From Chrysemys picta bellii (lineage: Eukaryota; Chordata; Testudines; Emydidae), in contig NC_088798.1 in the NCBI RefSeq assembly GCF_011386835.1, forward strand, positions 5,084,001 to 5,148,000: a stretch of DNA of 64,000 bases, written 5' to 3'. The notes under the pieces are model-generated. The model was not told the DNA's origin. It worked only from the letters and a program-made list of their open reading frames with translations, and did no database searches. Each line of letters starts with the position of its first letter. Position 1 is the first letter of the stretch. Positions 28,801 to 40,800 of the stretch are shown here, in pieces. Both the position numbers and the translations under genes were made by a program.

Positions 28801-31800
28801 CAAATAACCCGCCAGGCGCGGAAACTGAAAAGAGGCAAATTACATTTCAGTTGGGATCAGAACTGGGCACCCAGAGTCTTGTCTAGCCTGCAGGAAATGG
28901 TCACCCAATGAAATTAACAGGCAGCAGGTTTAAAACAAACAAAAGGAAGTATTTCTTCACACAACACACAGTCAACCTGTGGAACTCCTTGCCAGAGGAT
29001 GTTGTGAAGACTAAGACACTACCACAGGGGTTCTCAAACTGGGGGTCAGGACCCTTCAGGGGGTCACGAGGTTATGACCTGGGGGGTTGCGAGCTGTCAG
29101 CCTTCACCCCAAACCCCGCTTCGCCTCCAGCATTTATAATAGTGTTAAATATTTTAAAAGTGTTTTTAATTCATAAGGGGAGTCGCACTCAGAGGCTTGC
29201 TGTGTGAAAGGGGTCACCAGTACAAAAGTTTGAGAACCACTGCACTAACAGGATTCAAAAAAGAACTAGATAAATGCATGGAGGCTAGGTCCTTCAAGGG
29301 CTATTCGCCAGGATGGGCAGGGATGGTGTCCCTAGTCTCTGTTTGCCAGAAGCTGGGAATGGGCGACAGGGCATGGATTACTGGATGATTGCCTGTTCTG
29401 TTCGTTCCCTCTGAAGCACCTGGCATTGGACACTGTCGGAAGGCAGGATAGTGGCTGGATGGACCATTGGTCTGACCCAGTATGGCCGCTCTTATGTTCT
29501 TATGTCACAATGGAAGGAGTTGGATTCCCACCATCCCTGAGGCTCTGACTTTTTAGTCAATAGCCCCCTGGTTATCTTTGGATGGCACTTCATAGAGATT
29601 GCTGAGACTAATAATTAATAATTTATATAGCACATGATCCAAGCCCAGTGAAGTCAATGGGCTTCTTTGACGGGCTTTAGCTCCTGCCCAGAGACACAAA
29701 GCCCTTTACAAACGAAAAACATAGCACTGAGATGCAGCCACTTCTAGGGTGCGGAACAAACCAGTGCACATGACAACGCCACCCACTGATTCTGGGCCAA
29801 GGACACCCCTGCCCCCCTTTTACAACAACGCCTGTGTGTTCTTTAACATTACCATTATAACATCCGGTGCTAGCACTGCACAAACAGGACCTCATTCACC
29901 CCCATAATACCCCTGACAGGTCGGTCAGCGCTATCCCCATTTTACAGATGGGAAAAATGAACACAGAGAAATTAAATGGTTCAACCTGAGGAGATAAAAT
30001 TACTTCAGGCCGAGAGTAATAAACATATGGAGTAAATCACTGGGAAAGGAAATTCAAACCAAAGCTTGTAACTGAGATCAGAGATTCATCGATTTTTAGG
30101 CCAGAAAGGACTTTTCGATCATCTAGTCTGACCTCCTGCATAACACGGGATTGATTTCGCCCTGCTCCCCTTGTCGTGAGTGCAATGGCTAACACATCTC
30201 TTCCAGAAAGGCATCCAAGGCTGGATTTGAAGACATGAGGAGATGGAGGATCCACCACTTCCCTTGGGAGTTTGGTTGACTGGTTCATCACCCTCACTGT
30301 TAAAAACTGGGGCCTTCTTTCTAATTTGCATTTGGCTAGCTGCAGCTTCTAGCCATTGGTTCTCGCTCTGCCTTTCTCCACTAGATTAAAGAGCTCTTTA
30401 GTACCTGGTCCCCCACCCCCGGGGAAGGTACTTATACACCCACTATTAAGTCACCTCTCAATCTGCTTTTTAATAACCTGAACACAGCCCCTTAAGTCTC
30501 TCACTGTAGGGCAGTGGTTCTCAACCAGGGGGCAGGGGCCCCCTGGGGGGCCTCAAAAGGGGTTTCAGGGGGTCTGCCAAGCAGGGCCAATGTTAGACTC
30601 ACTGGAGCCCAGGGCAGAAAGCTGAAGCCCCACTGCATGAGGCTGAAGCCCAGGGCCCCGAGTCCCACCACTGGGGGCTGAAGCCAAAGCCCGAGCAACT
30701 TAGCTTCGTGGGGGCCCCTGTGGCGTGGGGCCCCAGACAATTACCCTGCTTGCTACGCCCTAATGCCAGCCCTGGCTTTTATAAGCATAAAACCAGTTGT
30801 TGTGGCAGAGGTGGGCCATGGAGTTTTTATAGCATGTTGGGGGCGGGGGGGAGGGAGAGCTCAGAAAGAAAAAGGTTGAGGACCCCTGGCGTAGTGCATT
30901 TTCTCCAGCCCTTGGATCATTTTGCGGCTCTTTTCTGCATCCTCCCCAAATTTCCAACAATAGCCATCGACAAACCTAACTGGGGTGGGTCTAGGGGAAA
31001 AACTAGGCAAGTGAGATGAAGAGAGTTTGAAAAGTAGCAGCACTTTCCTTCATCTTAAGAGGCCTCACCTCAGTCATTGTGCTACAAACTCCACCAGCTT
31101 CCCATGGACACCAGCCCCCGGAATGTGAGCTGGGGCCATTGGGGCGCAAGCCAGCATTGAGATAAGAAGATGAGACTCACCAGAGGTCGAACCGTAAGAG
31201 CCAGCATTTTTTTCACCAGTGTTGGAATCCTGTAACAATTCACCTGGGGTTCCAGGCCTGGATCCACAACGTCCCCTGCACTGGGAGGGAACAGAGGGAG
31301 AGGGTGGGCAGAAGCCAGTTGCTTTACACCTAACAGCTGGCTGACACCTAACCAGAATTTTGCTGTCTCAATGCCTGGAAACAAACTCCCTCTGCTATAA
31401 AACATGGCATTCGTCTCCCGCAGCTAGGGATGCAGGCAGCAGCCGACGCATGGGTGCAAACTGCACTGCAGAATGCCCACGGGCCGGATTCTACTCCAGC
31501 TTCCACCACCGGAGGTTGGGAGTAACTCTGCTGAAATCAGTGGAGTCACCCTGGGGTGACGCCCCTGGAAATGAGAGGAAGAGCAGATCCAGAGGGTGTG
31601 ATTTCTGGGGAGCTCTGTTGCCTTCCTTGGAGTCACTCTGGAATTGCACTGCAGGGTTTTGGCCTCTAGCGTGAGTTGGCATAAGCCACCGAGCGCCAGT
31701 TCTGGCCCTTATTCTCCAGATTCGCGCCACGGTAAGTCTGGAGGCCTGACTGCATTTAGGTGCCTAACTCGGGGCAACCACGTCTGTTGGCCCAGATACA

Positions 31801-34800
31801 CTCCCTGGAGCAGGTTTGGAAAGTGGTATAACTTGGGCCTAAAGCTTCAGTACCACGTGTACCAATCCACCTGTGGTGTCCACAACTTCTGCAGAGAGCT
31901 GCTGGCCCTTAGGCTGTACTTGATTGACTCAGGGAGGCACTGTGGGGCAGGTAGTGTCTTGCTTTGATTTAATGGCCTATAAATAGTGGCATCTCCGTGG
32001 CAGGCAGGGTGTTGATTTGCGTGCCAGGTGCTGTCTGGCATTTATCCATCGATGCATATTGACTCTGATCACCTCACCGGGGCCAGTTTTACCCGCCCAC
32101 TTGCAGACATTATCAGCCTCCGTTGTAAATTTCCAGTCAAGTCACTCGTTTATTGGCCAGAACCCCTCCAGTCCCCGTGGCTTCTCTCTTAGAAGCAGCA
32201 CGTCATCTGCCCTCCATTATGGGCAACGACTGCTTTGAATGTCTGTGAGTCCGGCGAGGCTAGGAGGAAAGGTCACTTCGTCTCTAGTCTCAGACCCGCG
32301 TTCCACCTCTTTCCGCTCTGCCAACCCATCCTCCGTCCCCGCCCCGCATGGAGACACCCTGCTGCCCTGACATAGAGCTGCTGGTGGTGCTAATGGGCTG
32401 TCACACACGAGCTCGCCGGGGACAGTTTAACTCCCACCAGAAGGACAGAGGGTTTATACTTACAACATGCCCAGTAAAGTGGAGCCTCCATCAGCAAAAA
32501 GACCTTTCACAAAAAGCTCATTCATGACGTAGTCAGGCCGAGGAGGAGCAAAGGGCACCAGCTACATGAGAGCAAAAGGTTATTCGACTAGCAGCCGGGC
32601 TCCATGGAATGTAACTAATAGCTCAGGGCCTGGATCCTGCAAACACGCATCACCAGGCTTATCGCTCACTGCTGTGGCTTCCCCCCTCGTTTCAATGGGA
32701 ATTCTCCCAGGAATAAGCACCGTGCTTGGGAATAAACGTAGAAGCTGGTGGCTTTTGCAGCCCACTCCAAGACACGCTCTCTCTGTACAGGTTCAGAGCT
32801 CACCCCCTTCCTGGGGTATGGCTATATTTGCCTAGAATTTAATAATATAGCAGATTCCAGCTCAAGCCTTCTGTGTAGGTGTGGCTGCTCCTCCCTCGGG
32901 ACTGCTCAGCCCAGACCTTAGATCCTCTCTCCTCCCAGAGCCATTCCTACTTCCATTCCGTCCTGGGCAGAGTTGATGAGTAAGGCTGCGAGTTTGTCAC
33001 GGAAGTCATGGATTCCGGGACTTTCAGGGACTTCTGCAGCAGCCGGGGCGGCTGGCTAGGGGGCTACCTGAGCAGCTCGGGCAGCCCCCGGGGCCAGCTG
33101 CACCGGCCACAGCTAGGTGCAGGAGGGGGTGAGGGCTCTGGGCAGTGCTTACCTTGGGAGGCTCCCTGGAAGTGGCGACATGTCCCTCCCTCAGCACCTC
33201 GCTCCACGTGCTGCCTCTGCTCACAGGCACCGCCCCCGCAGCTCCCATTGGCCATGGTTCACGGCCAATGGGAGCTGCGTAACTGGCACTTGGGGCGGGG
33301 ACAGCACATGGAGCTAGGAGCTGAGGGAGGGACATGTCGCCACTTCCGGGGAGCCGCCAATCCCCCCACCCCAGCACCTGCAGGAGTTTCGGGCCACGGG
33401 CCACCCCCCCAGCATCAGCGGGGGTCCTGGGCTGCTCCCCCCCAAGCACCCATGGCGCCTCCCAGGCTGCCCCCCACAAACATCGGTTGCACCCCCATGG
33501 TGCCCCTACATGAGCACCTGCAGCACCCCCAGGCTGCCCCTCCCCACAAACACCTGCAGCATCCCCTGGCCCAAGATTTAGTGAGGGGTATATAGTACAA
33601 GTTGTGGACAGGTCACGGGCCATGAATTTTTGTTTACTCCCCGTGACCTGTCCGTGACTTTTACTAAAAATACCCGTGACTAAAACGTAGCCTTAGTGAT
33701 GAACCACAATGCCAACAGCGAGTCAGCAGAACTCCTTTAGAACGGCCCAGCAGGACGGACACCTGCTAAGAGGTGGGTCCCCAAGAGAACATGGTCACCC
33801 TGTAGCACTAATTAAAGGGCCCGGCCCTCTCTGCCCTGCTTCCCTTGTTCTGGGGAGAAGCGTCTCCCTGGAGCAAGACAGGTGCCGTGTCCACCGTCGG
33901 AAGAGTTTGAGCGTTTGCTGGCTCGCTTATGGACCCCCCTAGTGGTGCTGCTAAACCTGGGATCCAGTAATAAACAAGAGCACTTGGCCCCACACGGGCC
34001 CGTCTGTGCTCAACCTTTGCGTCCTGTCAACCCTTCTGCTAAAATCAGAAGAACATGCCACAGAGGGGTGACCGGTTCCCCACGCCCGGCCCCTTTCGTT
34101 ATCCCGCAGCAAGAGTATTTGCCCTGTGCTGCTGCTCCACTAGGGGGCTCCCTCTGCTATGGCAGGGAACAGAACAGTTCTGTAGCATACTGGCTCTGGG
34201 GACCTCTGATATACACCCACGCACAAACTGTGGGGTGCACCTCCCTTGGGGGGCACAGCTGGGACCCGGGCCATCCCCTATAAGGGGCGGAGAAGGAGTG
34301 CCACCCAGCTCTGCTCCCATTCCCATCCTTGGCTGCCGATCCTGCACCTAAGACTCTGGCCCCCAGCCAGGACTTCACTCCTGGCCCCATCCCTGCCCCC
34401 AGACTCAGCTCCCTTACTCCTGTCTGCGTCCCACCCCTCAGAGCCACAGCCCTGCTCCAGGCCCCGGGTGGGCAGGGTGCAGACAGGGGTAACGGGGGGC
34501 ACGACCCTGAAAAGCTTGGGGACCACTGGTGTATATGAATGAGTGATCTTTTGCCCTCCAGTGACTGGTTCCACACACAGGCTAAGAGACCTGCTACTGC
34601 CATCTAAGTCATTTGTCCTGCCCCCCTCCATGCTCCACTCCACCAGCCATTGCTGGATGGTTTCTTGTGCTATAGAAACACAGAGAATCATCTGGAGAGC
34701 AATTTCACTTTTATGGGCCAGGTCAAAGAAACAGGCTCAGAACAAGAGGTTGGAGTGGCCGAGCTCACTGTGTGTCCAGCTTTCTGGAGAATCTCCTTGG

Positions 34801-37800
34801 TTTCATGCACAGCCCGTCTCATGCAGGGAGGTAGCAGGAAATAGCCGTCTGTGTCGTAGTACCCGATCCGAAGAGGGGCAGAGCTGGAGTACACCTGAAG
34901 TGAAGGGAGCCTTCTTTTAAAACAGTTCAAGCTGGGCGTGTATTGGGATTAGAACATAGATCAGACTTTTCCCAGACTTGGGTGGACCTCAAAAGGTTTT
35001 GGGGAAACGTTTTTACCAGTCCCAAACGTGAAAAAAAACACCAGGAGTCAGACCCCCAAAATCATGAGATTCGCCCCAAAGCCTGAGATTTTATAAAGAC
35101 CCTTAATCATATTTGGGGGATGGGGGGTTAGCATTTGATTGAAAACTCCCCCTGCCCATTCCCAGTGTGTGCGGGGAACATTTCTTGCAAACGTGCAGTG
35201 TAAGGACATTTCAGCCCTGGCCACACAAGCTCTCAATAGACGAGTTCTCTCATTGTACAAACACAGAACAGACAATCTTTGCTTGCCATCTATGCCAAGT
35301 CTCTGCCCCCAGTTTGCCCTGTGCCAGGGAATCTGTGTACTCCTCTGTTTCCCTTAGTCTGTGACCTAGCTGCTGATACTGGTCTCACCAAACTCAGCTC
35401 ATTTGATGGGAACAGCTAATTTTTAACCTCTCCTGAGCCAGGCCAGCCAGGATTCAAACTGGTGATGGCCAGGTGAAATGGTCTGTCGCTGAGTAGCGAC
35501 CCCCAGGCATCCAGCCCCCAAGAATACTAACGTTGCCCCTTTGAGAAGGAGGCAACTGTCTGAATCTCATGCAGGCAGGCTCTGACATTCTTTAGCCACA
35601 CAGGCCAAATGCGCCCCCCTGCCTCCATCTCAAACGCGCTCTCAGTCCACTGGGCCCTGTTCTTAAAGGAGCGATTCCCAGTCCCCAACATACAAACATG
35701 ACAAACACAACAGCAAAACAAAGCTTAATATCTCCACATTGCCCATGGAGCTGGGACAGTTACAAAATGTTGACCCCTGGACCTATCCCCTCCTCCCCCT
35801 GACAGAAAGAAATGATATCAGAGTGGATTGGGGAGATGGGGGGGGGCACACAGAGCCCCTGGCAGGAAGGAAGAATGGGGGTCCTTGATATGGATGGGAA
35901 AGGGTCAAATGGGGGGCACATAAAGGGCGTGGCATGGGGAGAGGGCAATGGGGGGCACAGAGCCCATGGCATGGGAAGGGGAGAGGAATGGGGGGCACAC
36001 AGAGTCCATGGCCTGGGAGAAGAGGAGATTGGCTAGCACTCAGAACCCTTAGCATGGGTGGGAGGGGAATGGGGTACACACTGAGCTTGTGGCAGGAGGG
36101 AAGAGGGTATTGGGGAGCACACAGCACTGCTGGTGGGGGGCATAGGGGGCACACAGAACCCTTGGCATGGGAGAAGATGGGATTGGGGGGCACTCAGCAC
36201 TGCTGGTGCCGGGGAGAATGGGGGCACACCAAACCTTTAGCATGGGGGAAGAGGGGAATGGGGAGCCTACAGAGCCCTTGGCATGGGGCAAATGGGAGGG
36301 CAAAGGGTGGAATGGGAGACACACAAAGGGTGGGAGTGGAGTGGATGGCAGATTGCTGGGATAGAGAGGACTAAGGAAGTTGTCCCAGGGAATTGTGGGA
36401 TACATCCGGCTGACTCCTGGGAGTCAAGCGGGGCTGTGTCCACACTGCAAAGCAATAGGACGAGGACCCTGGGTCATAGCTTAACTCGAGCTTGGACCCA
36501 CCAGCCCTGCAGGGTTCTGGGAGCTTGGGTGCAAGCCCTGGGTTAGTGCAATTGCAGTGTAGACTAAATGCAAGGGGGGTTAGGCTTGAGCCCAGCCTCA
36601 AACACTGACTTATGTTGAAGGGGAGACATACCCATGGTTCCCTTGTGCAAGTGCTCCGTTATCTTACGTGTGAAATGGGTGAATGGCTGTTACCTCCCCT
36701 AAGGGAGCTGTTTGGAGGCTTGTTTAATAATAAGGGTTACAAGGGGCCTGGAAAGATGAATATGTCAATGGAAGAGCCAGGACGAGAACTCCCAGTCTCC
36801 AATGTCACACCTGAGCGGCAGGGTGTTGTGGAAGCGCTCTCAATAAATCGGAGGACGGCTGGAATTTTTCATGCCCTCGCCGGACTGCCTGCAGCCAGGG
36901 CCGAAATGGCATTCGTCATGATGCAGTCCCAAGAGCTGGCAACACTCCCGTTTGTTCAGTTGGGTTTCTTAGTGGAGGTCTCCTTTTCATTCCTTCCCCC
37001 CCACCTTCTCCACTTCCCATGTTCCTGCTTCCTCCTTTCAGCCCAATCCTTCCTCCCAGGAGGGGAAGTTTAAAGCGGGCAGTGTGAGAAAGTGCAGCCA
37101 TTTTGTACAGCCAGGAGAGAACGCTGCAGGCCATCTCTGCAGGCGGCTTTTGCCTTTGTGCACCGGAACGGGAAGCCCTTTGGGGCAGATTTCCCATCAC
37201 CCCCAATGTTCTTTGTCCCTCTCCCTGGAAAGCTTTGTTCAGGAGGGAACTCGTGCTGGACGGTGAGCGCCCGTTTCAATGCACAGAGACGGGGATTTAA
37301 AGCTTGCTCCGGGCTGCAAGATAGGAACAACTGCCTGCCTCCAACAGACCCTCAAGAGCCGGGTCTCTGAGAAGATCCTATCAGCAACAGCTTGAGGAAA
37401 GCAGTGCTACTTCACTCTCCAAAGACCTACCTCCTCGTTGAAGGCCAGGGGCGGCACGGTGGGGTCCAGGCGGAACATGTCGTCACACAGGAGCGCTCTC
37501 ATGCACAGAGCCAGGCTGTCCACGTCCCTCGCCATTGGTCCTACCGCTCCTGTAACTGGCATCAATATGGAAGAACGTGTATAATTTAACCAATGGGATT
37601 TGAGGTGGCAAAAAAAACGATTTTCGCCTAGAGATTGAACTCTGGAGGGAACAATCCTGCTCCGACCCGGGATGTACTAAATCAGTGATACTCAGATAGG
37701 GACTCGAGAGCCACAAGTGGCTCTTTAGTGCAGCTCCTTGATTAATAATGAAATCACACTGTGTTTTAATATCATATACTGCAATCTAAGTTGTTAACCA

Positions 37801-40800
37801 GTCAGGATGCTTTTACTATGTTATTAACCAATTAAGTAAATTATTAACTTATTTGCTGTGAGACTAAAAACATATATGTATATGACAGAACAAGAAGCAA
37901 TGGTCTCAAGTTGCAGTGGGGGAGGTCTAGGTTGGATATTAGGAAACACTATTTCACTGGGAGGGTGGTGAAGCACTGGAATGGGTTACCTAGGGAGGTG
38001 GTGGAATCTCCACACTTAGGGTACGTCTTCACTACCCGCCGGATAGGCGGATAACGATCGATCTATTGGGGATCGATTTATCGTGTCACGTCTAGACGCG
38101 ATAAATTGATCCCAGAACGCGCTCCCCGTCGACTCTGGAACTCCACCAGAGCGAGAGGCGGTAGCAGAGTCGACGGGGAGCCGCGGCCGTCGATCCCACA
38201 CCGTGAGGACCCGAGGTAAATCGATCTAAGATACGTCGACTTCAGCTACGCTATTCTAGGATCTAGGAGTCCCAACTATTATGGGATCATGTTGCGCTAG
38301 GCACTATATACACGTGTGGTAAGAGAGAGTCCCCCCACAGAGGGCACACAGTCTAAACAAACGAGCCAGGTGGGAGAACAGAAAGGAAGTCTAAGGAGGG
38401 TGGTGAAGCACTGGAATGGGTTACCTAAGGAGGTGGTGGAATCTCCATCCTTAGAGGTTTTTAAGGCCCACCTTGACAAAGCCCTGGCCGGGATGATTTA
38501 GTTGGGGTTGGTCCTGCTTTGAGCAGGGGGTTGGACTAGATGACTTCCTGAGGTCCCTTCCAACCCTGAGATTCTATGAGGGAGGTGGGCTCCAGACCAA
38601 GATGCAATTTCAAAGTGCAACTTCACCCTGAGTCTGTCAACCCAGGCTTGGAGGCTCACGTCCACAGGCTGTGTAGACGTGCCCCTTAGGGCTATTTCAA
38701 TCCAAATAATAAATACACCTCTACCCTGATAGAACACTGTCCTCGGGAGCCAAAAAAATCTTACCGCGTTATAGGTGAAACCGCGTTATATCAAATTTGC
38801 TTTGATCCACCGGAGTGTGCAGTCCTGCCCCCCCCAGAGTGCTGCTTTACCACGTTATATCCGAATTCGTGTTATATCAAGTCGCATTATATTAGGGTAG
38901 CGGTGTAGCAACAACAGCAGCGAGCGTCTCTCCAGCCAAATGCGTAGGAATTGAGGCAAGCTCATCTCTGCTGGCAGTTCTAAAGTTGAGTGGCATTTTT
39001 TCAGCACATAGTTTATTTGCTGAAAAATGCAGTTTGGGGTCAACCGAAACCGGTCCCGAATTTGGGTCCTATTCAACACATCGTTTTATTTGGAGGGGGG
39101 AGAAATGGGGAAACAAGTTTCCGAAAAAGTCTGAATGTTTCGTTTCGATCCTTTCAGAAGAAAATGTTTTGACGTTTTGTTTAGAAATTTAGGTTGATTT
39201 AAATTAAAAAAACAAACAAAGTGTAAAAAACACACAGAAAAGAAGTATTTCGTTTGACCCGCAATGATTTTTTTTCTTCTGGTTCTTAGGTGAGAAAAAC
39301 TGAAAAATTATCCTTTCAGGTTGACCCAAAAAACTATTTTTTCCCAGGTGTTTCAGTGCTGATCCCAAATAAATAAATAAATAAATAACGCCCTCCCCCC
39401 GCCAAAAACCAAACAAACAAAAAAACAACCCAAACCCACCATCCCCAATTCACTCAGTTCTAGGAAGAACTTACAGCTTCTGAAAAATTCTTCTTGTTAG
39501 AAATTCCATTAAACAATCATCCACCACACTGCACTCTCCAGCTGAGAGCCCTGCCCTGGAAGTAGGATGTCTTCTGTTTAATCAAGATTCATTCCTAATG
39601 TTCTTGTTCATCACAATATTTAAGAGGAAGTTACTTAAAATTCATGTTCCTGATAGGATCCCATCAATAGGGCCGCTAATTCCAGAGAGACTGTGAAAGG
39701 AAGAAATAGAACAACATGTCACATTGCTAAAAGGGAGCGGTTCACCCAAGATTATTCAGAATTTCATAGATTTCAAGCTTTAGGGTCATGTAATTTGAAT
39801 TCCTGCAGAGCACAAGACAGAGAACTTCGCCCTGCAATTCCTCCATCAAGCCCACAACTTATTTTTGAGCTAGAGAAGTTCTGTTATTATTAATTAGTAT
39901 TAATTATTATTATTATTACCACAGAAAGATACATCCTGAGAAATCCATCAATTAGTTGGGGATTGGTCCTGCTTTGAGCAGGGGATTGGACTAGATGACC
40001 TCCTGAGGTCCCTTCCAACCCTGAGATTCTATGATTCTATGAATTGTATCTCTCCCCAGATAAGAATGTAGCAAAATCTGGCTGCTTCAAAACTATCAGT
40101 GGGGTTTGAATTCTGGGTGTTTGGTGTAGGCCTGGCTTGACATGAGTAATTACATTTCTTAGGAGACAGGATTAGGGAGGTAAAGGGATCAGCAGGCTGT
40201 AGACAGAATGTCTCTGTACTAGCTAAAATAAAGGCAAACACCAAGGGACCCATTTACAATGGACAAGGTAACAATGGATAAAATAAGCCTGGATCCGAAG
40301 AAGAGATAAAGAGTGAGGACGTATCTGCACTAGAAAATTTAGGCGACCGAACAGGTTGGCACACAGCTGTCGCAGTAATTACATTGCTCGTGTGTCTATA
40401 CTTTGCTCCTTCTGCCGACAGTGCGCATCCTCACCAGGAGCGCTTGTAACGTTCGTACTGTCAGCGTGGGGCATTGTGGGAAGGCTCCTGAAATCTAGTA
40501 ACAGTCGACATAAGCAATGCAGTGTCTACACCAGGGGTGGGCAAACGTTTTGGCCCGAAGGCCACATTGGGGTTCCGAAACTGTACGGAGGTAGGGAAGG
40601 CTGTGCCTCCCCAAACAGCCTGGACCCCACCCTCTATCTGCCCCCTCCCACTTCCCGCCCCCTGACTGCCCCCCTCAGAATCCCCGCCCCATCCAACCCC
40701 CACTGCTCCTTGTTTCCCGACCGCCCCCTCCTGGGACCCTTGCCCCTAACCGCCCCCCCGGGACCTCATCCCCTATCCAACCCCCCCCCGCTCCCTGTCC

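Noticed and set aside
30420..30510. Another candidate amidase exon on the minus strand with a GTGAC donor
   Set aside because: The sequence is part of a CR1 copy.
33008..33623. 195- and 199-codon open frames on opposite strands
   Set aside because: Both lie in the GC-rich foldback core of a hAT-like element; mirrored frames are expected from a palindrome.
35783..36405. Open frames in both directions in the amidase intron
   Set aside because: Degenerate minisatellite translation.
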